From contig NC_084812.1 in NCBI RefSeq assembly GCF_963583255.1, forward strand, positions 23,040,959-23,104,958: 64,000 nt of DNA. The letters are read 5' to 3'. The translations under genes and the position numbers were made by a program. This document shows positions 21,643 to 33,951 of this stretch, piece after piece (the stretch's first letter is position 1; each line of letters starts with the position of its first letter). The stretch is from Pyrus communis. Taxonomy: Eukaryota; Streptophyta; Magnoliopsida; Rosales; Rosaceae. The notes beneath the pieces were generated by a model, which did no database searches, was not told the origin of the DNA, and saw nothing but the letters and a program-made list of their open reading frames with translations.

Positions 21643-22702
21643 TAGGGCTGGAAAAAAATCCCAAAAATCCCAAACCAAACCGAAAAAATCCCGATCCCAA
21701 ACCAAAAAAATCCCAAACCAAAATTCCCGAAAATTTCGGTATGTCATCCCGAACCAAACCGAAATTTTCGGTATGGGATTCGGGATTACATCTCCATTTT
21801 TTCGGTATTCCCATACCGAATAGAAATAAATATTATATATATATATATTATTTTTTAATTGAGGTGTTTGCAAAGGGTGTGGAGAAAGATCATGTCATTC
21901 TTCTAGCTGCAAGGTCATCCAGAACTGAAAACCAGGATGCCATTGATGCTGCTATGGTTGGAATGCTTGCCGACCCAAAGGAGGTATAAATCATTTCCAA
22001 CTTTTCTTGTATGCCCTATAATTGATTCTTCATTAATTCTGGGACGGAATTTTCAATGGATATGCTCATCTTAATGAATTCATTTATACGCAGGCCCGAG
22101 CTGGTATTAGAGAGGTGCACTTCATACTCACAGACTAATGAATTGATTTCTGTAATTAGATTTTGGACCTCTGCCTCTGCAAAGAAGATTTCAAGAAGAA
22201 GGCTTTTACCATTATTGACAAATATGCTGAACGTGGGCTTCGGTCATTGGCTGTTGCTAGACAGGTTTTATACTCAACCTTGACGTTTTTAGCATCTCTT
22301 GGATTGTTGCCTCTTTTCGACCCTCCAAGACATGATAGTGCAGAAACCATCCGCCAGGCTCTTAACCTTGGTGTAAATGTTAAGATGATTACTGGTAAAT
22401 CGGTTAATATTCAACCTACTTTAATGGGTAGTGGGTAGATTGAAGCTTAATTTTAGCCCAAAAATATAATATGTCAAATTTTAGCCCAAAAACATAATAT
22501 GTCAAATTTTAGTCCAAAAGTCCAAAAACATTTCGGGATTCCCGATTTGTCCCGAAATCCCGAAATTATTTCGGGATTCCCGAAAATTGGGATTCCCGAA
22601 AATTTGGTTTGGGATTGGTATTGAATTTGGGATTCCCAAAAATTTCGGTTTGGGAATCGGGACAAGGGTTTCGGTATGGGATCCCATACCGAACCACCCC
22701 TA
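21643..22702. mobile_element. Non-autonomous hAT element carrying host gene exons (Pack-hAT)
   Basis: The termini are TAGGGCTGG (21643-21651) and CCACCCCTA (22694-22702), inverted repeats with one mismatch. An exact 8-bp direct repeat AACCTCAA flanks the element (21635-21642 and 22703-22710), the size made by hAT transposases. Copy B of the surrounding duplication, at about 23560-23590, has a single AACCTCAA and no element, a clean empty site. Both subterminal arms are rich in CCCGAAAATTTCGG and GGTATGGGAT motifs, partly palindromic. The interior (21858-22394) consists of plasma-membrane H+-ATPase exons. There is no transposase, so it depended on another hAT element. Confidence 0.9.
21858..22394 (+). 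pseudogene. Captured plasma-membrane H+-ATPase exon fragments
   Basis: Four coding segments match the cytoplasmic loop of plant P3A proton pumps. 21858-21983 encodes [13 protein letters not shown] followed by [19 protein letters not shown], ending at a GT donor. 22094-22123 encodes ARAGIREVHF. 22160-22264 encodes [16 protein letters not shown] then [17 protein letters not shown], ending at GT. 22298-22394 encodes [19 protein letters not shown] then [13 protein letters not shown], ending at GT. The intact enzyme has about 950 residues; only part of the nucleotide-binding and phosphorylation domains is here, with the DKTGT site and all membrane helices missing. The segment between REVHF and ILDLC is deleted. 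Retained intron borders show capture from genomic DNA, not from mRNA. Confidence 0.9.
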
Positions 22703-22782
22703 AACCTCAATCCTTTAGCCAAAGTATTCTTCCCTTCATCTTATTCTCCCCAACACCCTTCCAATTTTGAAGACTCTTTGAC

Positions 22783-23120
22783 CTGGTTTGGTACTGAGGT
22801 GATTCTGAAAAAAACTGCTATCAAAAAAAGCTGGGAGCTGTTTTTGTGTTTGGTAAACACTTAGCTTCAGCTTTTTTTCACAGTTTTGGATGAAAAAAAG
22901 CCAAAAACAAGAAGCTGCAAAACCCAGCTTTGAAAAACTGGCTTTTTTTCACATCTGTTTTACATAAAAATTTACCAAACACTCTAATACTGTTTTTTTT
23001 TTTTCAAAAGCACTTTTACAAAAAAGTTTACCAAACACTCTGCTGCTTTATTTCACAGCTGCTTATTCTCACAGCACAGCAGAAGCAGCTTTTTTTCAAA
23101 GCACAGCAATACCAAACCAG
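22783..23120. mobile_element. hAT-type MITE
   Basis: Terminal inverted repeats CTGGTTTGGTA.T (22783-22795 and the complement of 23108-23120) bound a 338-bp AT-rich sequence full of AAAGC/GCTTT motifs. The flanks TCTTTGAC (22775-22782) and CCTTTGTC (23121-23128) are 8-bp direct repeats with two differences; the empty site in copy B (about 23640) reads TCTTTGTC, so each flank has one later change. It is non-coding. Confidence 0.8.
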
Positions 23121-24090
23121 CCCTTTGTCTGTCAATAGCAATAGCCTCTCAGTCAATGATATGCCACGTGGTAGTACTTACTAATCAAATACCGACATGC
23201 GGAGGAGCGAGATGTAGATTAATGAGAAATTTTTCATTGTAATAAAAATACAAACGGTATATCATATGTTTTTATGCAAGTAATAGAAAATTTAATTTTT
23301 TTAAGTTATTAGCTTTTTAACACACATATTCTACTATTTGTATAATGACACATAGTGTACCACATTGTATGCCGGTCAAACTGAAAAATCTCTCAGTACT
23401 ATGCTACCTAATAATTTCTTCATTATAATTATCATTCTCATTTGATGTTTTTGTTTTGTTTTGTTTTGTGTAATTTGAGTAAAGGGTTGTTCGGATTTAA
23501 TTTGCGCATAAAGGTAAAATTAATATGTATTAATATGGGCATGCAACACGTGGTCTATGTATTCACCAACCTCAATCCTCTAGCCAATGTATTCTTCCCT
23601 CCATCTTTATTCTCCCCAACACCCTTCCAATTTTGAAGACTCTTTGTCTGTCAATAGCAATAACCTCTCAGCCAGTGATATGCCACGTGCTAGTACTTAC
23701 TAACCAAATACCGACATGCGGACAAGCGACATGTAGATTAATGAGAAACTTTTTATTGACAAAAATATAAGTGGTACACAATATGTTTTTTTTTTTTTTT
23801 TTTTTTTTTTGTAAGTGATGGAAAATTTAATTTTTTAAGTTATTAACTTTTTAACACATATATCCCACCATTTATATATTAACACGTAATGTACCTCCTC
23901 GTATGCCGGTCACGTTGAAAAATCTCTCAGTACTGTTTTACCTAATAATTTCTTCATTATACTAATAATTCTCTTTTGATGTTTTTGTTGTTTTGTTTTG
24001 TGTAATTTGAATAAGGGGTATTTCGGGTTTAATTTGGGCATAAAGGTAAAATTAATATATATTAATATGGGCATGAAGCACGTGATCTTA

Positions 24091-24779
24091 TTCATTTGAT
24101 CTAAACTTAATTAGCAAAAATATTGCATAGATAAGGTCCAAAATAAAACTGGAACATTGATATATAGCTCACTGGTAAAGTGTTCATTGATTTATGGCTT
24201 AAAAACCTTAACTCTTAATAAGACAACTACAAATTATAAAACAATAATCTGTCTTTTAGTTAAGTTTAATAAGAGAACTTTTTTTTTTTTTTATGGTCGG
24301 TACGGAAGTCAAGAATAGGCAGTTAAATAGATGCATGTGGTCCAACATCCTAGTGGATAGGATGTTGGGTTTCCACCCATTCGTCTCGAGTTCAAGCCTC
24401 TTCCATTTCCTGATGGGTGTTATGCTACCAGCAAACCAATATGGAAGTTAGGAAAGGGAATTAGATTTTCTATGAATTCGGACACCGACAATTGATATGA
24501 ATTCCTTTGTGAGGGTAAATACAGGAAAGTAAGGATTTTTATAGAGATTTTATGAATTGAAATGTTTCGAATACTTAACCACGGTAAGTTTTCTAGTGGA
24601 AATGCGGTAGATTTTAAGTCAGATTTGGTCCATGGTCTTGGGTTTGAGGCACAAAATTGATAAAAAAGCGGGTGATTCTCTTATTGAAAGCTTTGAGAGG
24701 ACTGGTGATTCTCTATATTTTTTTTTTAACACTATTTTTTTTTATTTTATAAAAATATTGGATTTTAGTATAATGCTAA
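24091..24779. other. Spacer with a weak tRNA-derived SINE-like segment
   Basis: At 24337-24425 the order CATCCTAGTGGATAGGATG then TCGAGTTCAAGCCTC is reminiscent of pol III A and B boxes about 50 bases apart, as in tRNA-derived SINEs. No target duplication or tail could be fixed. The rest is AT-rich without a gene. Confidence 0.3.
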
Positions 24780-24977
24780 AGGAGAAAGAAAGTTGAGCTT
24801 GGAGGCATGAAAGAGGAATAATTGCAATCCGATCGCGATGGAATGACATTCTCTTTTATGCAGCCGCTCTAACTTGATATCTCCTTCATGTATTTATTTT
24901 TCTACTGTCTTTTCACTAATTTTGTCTTGTAAATGATTTTAAATTTCGAGGACGAAATGTTCTAAAAGGGGGTAGGT
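24780..24977 (+). mobile_element. 3' end of a Tekay/Del-like gypsy element before its LTR
   Basis: The stretch AAATTTCGAGGACGAAATG (24942-24960) followed by TTCTAAAAGGGGGTAGG is the signature preceding the 3' LTR of Tekay/Del chromoviruses, with the polypurine tract adjoining the LTR. The pol gene itself is missing. Confidence 0.65.
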
Positions 24978-27191
24978 TGTTACAGCCCATACTAAATCAA
25001 GGTATATATGTTGTCACCGAGCATGTAAAATGACAATAATACCCTTTTGATTTAGTGATGTGGATGGACATATATAGTTTTAAATTAAATGGTGCTCAAC
25101 GTCACGAGCACGTCGACATGAATTAATAACGAGTATGGGCGTAATTCTATTTTTCGAGTTGGTCATTTCTTCTTTGGACCCATTTTTAGGGCCTTAACTC
25201 AATGGCCCAATTAAGGGCCTTATTACTTACTCCCTCCCGTGCCTTTTTCCCTTTTTCCCCCTCATTCCAGAAAATTCCTTTTCTCCCTCACACTCTCCCG
25301 CACCTCTCCTCCTCTCGGTGATCTCGTCCCCGACATCACACACACGCACATACATATTTGCACCTACTGCAACTATCAAAATTTCTCCCTTTCTTCCTCA
25401 CGCCCCATATTCACCCTTTCTCACCCTTTGGAATTGTGTAGTTTTCGTATGGTAACTTCGTCGGAATCTCGAACCCTTCGACCAAGATTTCATCTCGGGG
25501 AAGAATTTCCCCAGATTTGTTGAAAGTGAACAGTGGTCGCAGTGGTCGTTTGACCATTTTCAGACCAAATTTCCGACCAACTCCGGTTCTCCGTTGGGTA
25601 TCTTAAGGGTATGATTCTCTTATCTACATTTCTAACTTCAAAATGGCTTTTGAATCATCAAGTTTGGTTTAGTATCGAACTAGAAACTAGCTAGGAAAGT
25701 TAGGAAAAAATTCCAGTTTTCTGGAATTCTTGGACCCGTGACCATTTGGCCATTTTAAGACCACTTTTCCGGCGAATCCTGTCTATTTCACGACCCCAAA
25801 TGGATGTAGATCTATTCCCTGAATTCCAAAATTTACTTAGGCTTTTTAATCATGGATTTTGGTTGAGAATCGAGCTCGAAATGAGCTCTAGAAGTCTTGC
25901 GTTCTAAACGGCAAAAGTGCAGATTTTCTCGAGGAAGAAGAAAAAATAAATAAAAATAAAAATAGAATCTGTTGGGCCAGCCCAACCTTTAAACCATTTC
26001 AAATTGGACCTAAGCCATTTAATTGGCTTAGGCCTTATGTTCAAAATGGATTAAGTCCATTTAGTTTTAAGTTGGGTTTTACACTTCAACTAGATTAAGT
26101 CCAAAAATTATTCTAAAAATATGAGGATGCTCGTGGGATTGAGTAGGCCACGATGGTATATTCAAACACCCTAATTGAGCGACGTATGAGAAATTGATCC
26201 TAGGTTTTGTATATGTGCTATCGAGTAGCCCGTCCTACGTTTCTGAAGGACGAGCGAGAGTGTAGCCAAGCAAGACTCGGGGATTACGACCTAGTTACAT
26301 ACCAGTGAGTGGGCTTTTAGTTTTCTATATATATGTATATATGTTTTACGTTTTCCCAGAAACTGCTTTAAATGGAATTACGTTTTTAAATGCCAAGTCA
26401 ATTGCATTACATTTTATCCATAATGTTGCATGACGCTGCAGACGCCTAGGTAAGCTTCAAGTGAGTATTAATGATAGAAATTGCAGTGAGTATAGTTGTA
26501 ATGAGGGTCAGCCGTACAGGTCATGTTAGGTAACTCCGGCTGACACAGTACTATTGATGGATGAGGGTCAACCGTACAGGTCACATTAGGTGACTTCGAC
26601 TAGTGGATGGATGAGTTATAGGTTCAGCTGTACAGGTCACGTTAGGTGACTCCGGCTGATATATCATTTTACATTGATTTATTTCATCTGGCTTACATGT
26701 TTACTTCAGAGATAATTGACAAAGCATATACTTGGATTTCCACCGCTTTGAGCATGATTCTTATATACGTATATACTACTATTTTCTGGGAAATTATACG
26801 GGTTTTACAGTGAGAGGTTATTATATTTGAAAAGTGAAATGTGTTTTCAAAACTTTGTTTTTGCCCACTCACGTTTTCTGTTTTGCGCCCCTCTAGGTTG
26901 TAACGGCTGAACGATCGTATCGACGAGGATTCTTGGCAAATCTCAATATAAGTGATTACCTCTAAGGGTATGATCCTTACCCACACTACTGTACTTTACT
27001 TATGCTCTAACAACACGTGTGAAGTGGGTGAATACCCGCTCACCAGCGCACTCTGGTATTTAGGCACTCTTAGGTTTAAATTTATTCACATTTTCCGCAT
27101 CATTACACTTTATGGCTTTGTCACCTTCCAGGTGTCGGCCAGCACAACTTGATTCGAAGTCTTAGTGGACATTCCGGGTCGGGGTGTGTCA
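24978..27191 (+). repeat. Tekay/Del-like 3' LTR, about 2.2 kb
   Basis: Begins TGTTACAGCCCATAC after the purine tract and ends GGGTCGGGGTGTGTCA at 27191. At 26503-26665 a unit of about 55 bp with GTACAGGTCA..TTAGGTGACT repeats three times. The last 300 bases match the gypsy LTR relic at 20005-20280. No primer site follows 27191, so this is a 3' or solo LTR. No gene is inside; the stretch at 25239-25520 is only an open frame in CT-rich DNA. Confidence 0.7.
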
Positions 27192-27916
27192 GTTGTGGCC
27201 TACTTGGAATATTCGAAGGACGACTTCTTGGAATATTTGAAGGACGAGGAGGACTACTTGAAATATTTGAAGGAAAATGACTACCCAAAATGTTTGAAGG
27301 AAGATTTAAGCATTGTTTCTTATAGTATCGTTCCATTATGTGACTGTAAAATGGAAAGAAAAAATAAATCTTAGACTCTTAATCCTAGAGTAGACTATAC
27401 TATAGTATGCATAATAACTAATCCAACCATAATTCAATTAATCAATACCAATAAGCATACAAATTATTTGATAAAGAAAAATTCAATTCAACTAATCATA
27501 TGAATACAACTATTCAATTCAACTAATAATCAAGAATTCAAATTTTTTTTTCACCCTAAAAAATAATTTCATAATTTCATATCAGTAATCATAGAATCAT
27601 ATCAATAATCAATAACTAATAACCATATTAGTGCATTACCATATGATTTTATACCAATTAAATGAAATTCATATTAAATAATTAATTAGGGTTAGGGATT
27701 ATAAATTTAGGAAATAATAAATTTACCTTTGATTGAAGGCTGCAAGCCGACGACTCAGACTTCAGTAGCTGAAGAGTGGCTGGTGATGGCTACAAAAAGC
27801 CAACAGGAACTTCCTAAATTTTCCGTTCCGTTGGGCGTTGGCTGCTGGGATTTTAGGGGCAAAGCTGCTCTCTCTGTCTCTGATTGGCGAATGGGAGAGG
27901 TTGAAACAATAAAGGG
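27192..27916. repeat. Spacer with a 27-30-bp tandem repeat
   Basis: At 27200-27305 the phrase TACTTGGAATATT.GAAGGA occurs four times with changes. In the frame starting at 27165 it reads AYLEYSKDD, FLEYLKDEE, DYLKYLKEN, DYPKCLKED. The rest (27310-27916) is AT-rich and then mixed sequence with no supported gene. Confidence 0.6.
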
Positions 27917-28524
27917 GGTCACGCCCCGATCCCGACATACTTCCAGGATCGACACGTGACGTCACCAAATACTCGTATATCTCATATACCACATCTCCAA
28001 GATATAGCAAATCACAACTCGAGAATCAAATTCCAAAGTAATTCGTTTACTTTATGGTTGCATCTAACCTCCTCGTTAGACTGCCTATGTACCCTCAAAT
28101 AGGGATCAAGCCATTTGTAGTTCATTTCCACAAAACCAGACGTATATTCTACTAAGTTCAAGCAGAGAAAAATAGCATTCCTTAATAATTTATTATAACC
28201 TGACAACATGTAATTCTTGGACTCAAGCTACATAACCAACCCCCATGAAAACATGATTTCTCTCCCATCCAACATATAAATCAATATGTCTCATCATGAT
28301 ATCATAATTCACAACATACATCATATTTAAGAACCAACGAAACACAAAACCATTCTCTAGCCGCATTAATTAATTAATTTGATCAAAGTAATAACAATCA
28401 TTCCCATATCTTCTAAAATTCATACCTTATGAAATCATAATCAAATTATGAAAAATCCCGAAGGAGTCACTCAGACGTCCAACATCTTTTCTAACTCAAT
28501 TCACAAGACTCTCGAACCATTGAC

Positions 28525-28562
<38 letters not shown>

Positions 28563-30491
28563 ACTATGGCTAGAGTTACATAGTTAGGCCAAACCTACTT
28601 TTCTAAACAATGGAATTTTAGGCCACTCCACGAAATTCAACAACCTCGGGTTCTGGACCACTTAACAGAACCAAACCAAATATGATAGCCTAGAAATGTA
28701 CCATGTACAACCAATCATCATCACCTTTAGAATGCGTATGGTCCCCCATCACGGATATACCAAGCAAGACCATAGGCATAAACTCGTCATGCAGGCAGTG
28801 ATCACCTATAGCGAATATACCAAGCATGATCACCCTGAATACATATGGTCCCTCATCACGGATAACCAAGCAGGACCATCCATGTACCACAACTACGTGG
28901 TGCAATCTCATCATCACACATTAAACATAATTATACGCATACCTGCTATTGATTCCACATATCAACCAGCATCCAACTATATGGAGCACAACACAAGGAA
29001 TTCCCTTAATTACTAATTCTACTAAAAATCTAATAAAGTACCCAACTCATCTCTTGACTTCCATCTTCATCTCATGCTAGGTAGTAATGCCAAGTTCACA
29101 TAGGTATTCAGTTGGCAAGCATATCCAAATAATTATCAAACAATATTTAGATCCCATAATTGTCATAACATTCATCATAATTATCATTCACATTATTAAA
29201 AAGTTAATCAAACACATAAATATATCACAACATCAATACACAAGCTAAATCATAGTTAATTAGCATAGGTCTATGGCTAAATATATAAAATTCACATTTC
29301 AATAGAAATCATAATTATAATACCAATTCATATTCGCAAATGATACTAATATAAGAAATTAAGATAATAACCATATCACATATGTTAAAGTTTGGTGACG
29401 TTCCAACAGTCGGATCATCGATTCACACTTTTACCAATTAACGTATCGTAGAGAATTTAGATTCCAATCATCAACTTATCTCATACAATTACCAAAACTG
29501 AGCTCAAGGCATCTATTTTAGCCTAAGAATGACATCGACGACCCCCTGGCCACGGGCCACTGTGGGCGGCGGTCGGCCGTCCCGACTCGTCGGAAAAATC
29601 CAACTATTTCCAAAAATTACCAAAATTTATAGAAATGAAGATCTCAATGAGTAGAGTAAACTTTATACTTGCGGACAAGGTCAATTTGACCGGAAAACAC
29701 CACAAACTGGCCACGAACCGCCGGAACCCTAAGGTGGGTGTGCTTCGAATTCGGCTTCCAATCGACTCCGACGCCTCCAACACCGCTTGGGCTTTGTTCC
29801 TGGGGTTGAGGGGAGTCTTTTGGTGGTGGTCATGGACGGTGAAACTTTCCGGAGCCACCGAGAAAAGGGATAAAGCCGCCGGAACACCTGTGGGTTTGTG
29901 GCTTCGAACTGGAAAAATGGGAAAGACATTGGGAAATCTAACATTACAAAGATTTATGGCTCATCAAGGGCTTTCCATGGACACCAAGATCACCCAAAAC
30001 TCGGATGAGGGAGATATGGCTGGGTCAAAATTGAAGTTTCGCGGGTCAAAAATGACCCAACTCGGGTCTCTCTCCCTTCCCCCTCCTTGCCCTCTTCTGA
30101 TTGGGTTGTTTCCCATCTCTTAAAATCTGATTGGTTCCCTTTTTTTCTTTTTTTTTTAAAACTAACTTAACCTTTAACCCACACGCGGCGATTAAATAAT
30201 TCCCACAATCTATAGTTCACAATTTCAAACATCCGTAACTATACCGTTAGAATTCGGTTGCAAACGGCTTTCGCCTATGCATTCATGGGTTCGAGATCTA
30301 TTCGAAAACGTTACTTGTGACTTCAAAAGGTCCACGAATAAATAATAATTTTCCAAACTTCAGTCTTCGTAACTAGTTTAATTGAAATCTAGTTTCACAT
30401 AAATTAGTATACTTTCTCGAAAAATAATATAAAATCTCAATAATACAAATACGTAGATTATAACAGTATAATCCGGGAACGGGATTTCACA
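27917..30491 (-). repeat. 3' LTR of the LARD-like element
   Basis: About 2,575 bp. Shares GATCCCGACATAC.TCCAGG and GATCGACACGTGACGTCACC at the left end and GGGATTTCACA at the right with the other LTR. Relative to the partner it contains an extra segment of about 385 bp (about 29305-29690), and its (AT)n run at 28529-28558 is shorter. The first T of the TG terminus seems mutated to G. Internal repeats around 28735-28880 (GGTCCC.CATCACGGATATACC, AAGCA.GATCA) are shared by both LTRs. Confidence 0.85.
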
Positions 30492-33289
30492 TTCTTTTCC
30501 CCTTAAAAAAAAAAAAAAAATTTCGTCCTCAAAATTTCAATATCAATTCCATATTCACCAATGCCATATATTTAACAGATAACGAGGCCAGAATGACATT
30601 CACACTTTCATTATACTTGAATTTGACTATCATCAAGTTCGTCAACATCGAACCACAACTCATAATTCATTTATCTTCGTTTCAAGACGATCTCAACACC
30701 AAATCTTGGTACAAGCACAAAGAGTGTCACATTTAATAAGAATTCATCAATATACTCATGATTCTGGAAACCAACCAACCAAATTTATAATTACAAACTT
30801 TCCCCATCATTCCATTTATAGTGAATAAAATCATAACCTCAGTCTACAAGTTTATTCAAGCTCAAAATAAATAAATTAACGGATAGATCATCATGATTCT
30901 CACACATATACTTAGATTCCCAGCAACATTTATTGGCAGAATAAATATTAGAAATTCTATCCATACACATTGGCAAAATATGTATCAAACATCAAGCCGC
31001 CATCTGAATCGGCTAAATAAATACCAGATTATCGAACCACATCTACCATTGGCTAGAAAAATACTATCATAATGACCACACGCATTGGTAAAACCACTTA
31101 CCATCATTGACTATACATAGCCTTTACCACGATTCTTCCTCAAAATTTCTAGCCACACCCACTGGTGATACCAATATCAGAAAATTTTCACCATACTCAT
31201 CATTAGTAAAACAAATATCATAAATTCCAGCCGTAATCCTCATTGGTCAAATAAATATTAGAATTTCAAGCCAAACTATCAGAATTGGCAAATCACATAT
31301 CAAAATTTCCAGCCAAATTCATTGGAATTCCAAATCACAAATATTCACCACTATATATTAAACCAATCATAGCCTCGGTTTGCGATTTTATTCCCGTTCA
31401 TAAAATCATCATGACTTCATAAATATTAAAATTTCAACCATAATTATCATGACCAAACACATCACACATATTTATCACTTCGTTAATTTATTCTCACAGC
31501 CCACACATAGGGCTTCTCCCCATAAACATTGGGTCTTAGTGCCCACTCATCCAGTTCTCACATTCCACGGCCTTTTCGCCCGATTCAACATTTCTCAATT
31601 GCACAGATATAATGCAACATTTCTATTTACTTATCACAATTGCACAATCATCTTAACGTTCAAAATTTTAATATCGCATAACATAATATCAACCAAGAGC
31701 AATGTCACATAAGCAACACAAGCCTTCAAACCAACAAGATCAAACGGTTAAGTAGCGTCCCGTCAGAGTTACACATTACCTTACCCCAAAAACCGTTGCA
31801 GGCCGATTAATGAATCTCAGGTTTAGTCCAACCCTGTAACTCAATTAAATTCTTTCGTCCTACCAGTACAAGAATATATCAACTTTAAATTTGTTAGTCA
31901 AACTAATATCATGTCATCAATCCCCAGAACTCAAAACCACTGGCTATCTAACAAGAAACACATAGTTGCAGAAACACTTCATGGAATTCAACAAGCGTGA
32001 ATCATTAAATTTCAGGGCTACATAACAAACCACACGACATTCAAGATTTCCACTTCATCAATCAGATAAATCATTATGGTTCAACATAATACCATAATTC
32101 ATAGCATGTAGCATATTAAAGAACCAACGAAGCATAGTCTTATTCTCAAGCCACATTGCTCCACCAATCTATTCATAATAATAACAATCACAACATCTCA
32201 TAACCATATTCTCATACAACACAATGAAAAGTAGGGTTAGAGCGACACAGTTCGGCCGAAGCCTACACCTCTGAAGCTGAACTCAAATCAAAAGAACCAA
32301 CAAGTCAAATGATGCGATTTCGAATAACTTAACGAAATCCATCAACATTAGGCTTCAAACCATTCAATGAAACCAAAACACCAAGTAACAGAGATTCTGA
32401 ATCATCACTCAACGGAACCCAACCGAAGATACAATTCCAGACCTTCACTCAACGGAATCGTGGAGTGGAATAGGAAGGATTCTCGACCATCACTCAACGG
32501 AATCCGAACCAGGACATGATTCCGGACCATCACTCGACGGAATCGCAGAGTAGGAGGGATTCCGGACCATCTCTCAACGGACTCCGAGTGGATACGATTC
32601 CGGACCATCACTCAACGGAATCGCGGAAAGGTCAACAACCATAATGTACAACGGCTTAAAGAAATGAGACAAGCACAAGTTACTTAATTTACAAAAGCTC
32701 AACCAAGGGAAATAAGGCACAAATACTAAATTTAGAAAGAATCAATGAAGCGGGAAATGAAACAATATCGAAGCAACAAATCTCCATCACAATGGGTTAA
32801 CGGTCTACCACTAGTCCTCACATTTCATCACATCATGCCAATCAAACAAATCAAACCATATTTCAATATATACACATCAAATCTCATTTTATAAACTTAA
32901 ATCAATGGCTAAGCATTAAAAATAACAATTCAATAGAAAACATATTTATAAAACCAAGTCATATCCACACAGGGATAACAATTACGAAAACAGGGTAATC
33001 ACCAATATCACATATATTAACGTCACTCACCGAGACAAGTTTGCAAAGCTTCACTAAGTCTCTAGTAGTACTAATTTTAGTAATTCAAATGGTTCAAAAC
33101 CCGTTGACCAAAGTAATACCAATGCAAATCATAATTCCCATATATATAAACATATATCACATGAATGCATCTTTATGCATAAAAATTGTGAAATCATGTA
33201 ACCACATGCATATCATAGTTCACACCAGCGAGACTCAAGAAGGTTGCATATCATAGAGTATGATCATTTGCTCTGATACCACTAAAGGT
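30492..33289 (-). other. Internal region of the LARD-like element, non-coding
   Basis: No gag-pol similarity in any frame. Two repeat fields: degenerate units of about 45-50 bp with ATTGGCAAA and AATTTC.AGCC at 30920-31340, and six sharper units at 32395-32635. The right edge holds the minus-strand primer site (33270-33281); the left edge holds the polypurine tract (30492-30504) and an A run. Confidence 0.7.
32395..32635. repeat. Six-copy tandem repeat of about 40 bp
   Basis: The core GGACCATCACTCAACGGAAT with ATTCC just before it occurs about six times, separated by 12-25 variable bases (CGCAGAGTAGGAGG, CCGAACCAGGACATG and similar). The conserved cores are much more alike than the linkers. 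Confidence 0.8.
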
Positions 33290-33897
33290 TGTCACGCTCC
33301 GATCCCGACATACGTCCAGGATCGACACGTGACGTCACCAAATACTCGTATATCTCACATACCACGTCTCCGAGATATGGCAAAGCACAACTCGAGAATC
33401 AAATTCCAAAGTAATTTGTTTACTTTATGGCTGCATCTAACCTCCTCGTTAGACTGCCTACGTACCCTAGAATAGGGATCAAGCCATTCATAGTTCATTT
33501 CCACAAAACCAAACGTTTATTCTACTAAGTTCAAGCAGAGAAGCATAGCATTCCTCAATCATTTATTATAACCTGACAACATGTAATTCCTGGACTCAGG
33601 CTACATAACCTTCCCCCATGAAAACATGATTTCTCTACCATCCAACATATAAATCATTATGTCTCATCATGATATCAAAATTCACAACATACATCATATT
33701 TAAGAACCGACGAAACACAAAACCATTCTCTAGCCGCATTAATTAATTAATTTGATCAAAGTAATAACAATCATTCCCATATCTTCTAAATTCATACCTT
33801 ATGAAATGATAATCGAATTATGAAAAATCCTGAAGGAGTCACTCAGACGTCCAACATCTTTTCTAACTCAATTCACAAGACTCTCGAAACTATTGAC

Positions 33898-33951
<54 letters not shown>

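Larger units (their letters stand above)
21618..24090. repeat. Tandem duplication, unit about 540 bp, copy A expanded by two insertions
   Basis: Copy A runs from TGGTCTAT (21618) to about 23550; copy B from TGGTCTAT (23551) to about 24090. With the two insertions in copy A removed (21643-22710 and 22783-23128, each counted with one target repeat), the copies align end to end: TATTCACCAACCTCAATCC, CTTCCAATTTTGAAGACTC, CTGTCAATAGCAATA, GATATGCCACGTG, ATACCGACATGCGG, TATGCCGGTCA, AAATCTCTCAGTACT, TAATATGGGCATG. Divergence is moderate (point changes, T-run length). Confidence 0.88.

Noticed and set aside
24337..24425. tRNA gene or SINE
   Set aside because: A-box and B-box-like words are present, but no cloverleaf can be drawn and no SINE borders or target duplication are visible, so it is only noted as weak.
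25239..25520. Protein-coding ORF of 94 codons
   Set aside because: It lies inside an LTR in pyrimidine-rich DNA and has low-complexity composition with no domain.
18674..27191. One full-length gypsy element with LTRs at 18674-20295 and 24978-27191
   Set aside because: Only the right parts of the two LTR-like sequences align, no primer site follows the left one, and the space between is filled by a CACTA end and a tandem duplication with no gag-pol.
29635..30123. ORF of 162 codons as a host gene
   Set aside because: It falls inside the 3' LTR of the LARD-like element and is broken in the homologous right LTR (34700-35130).
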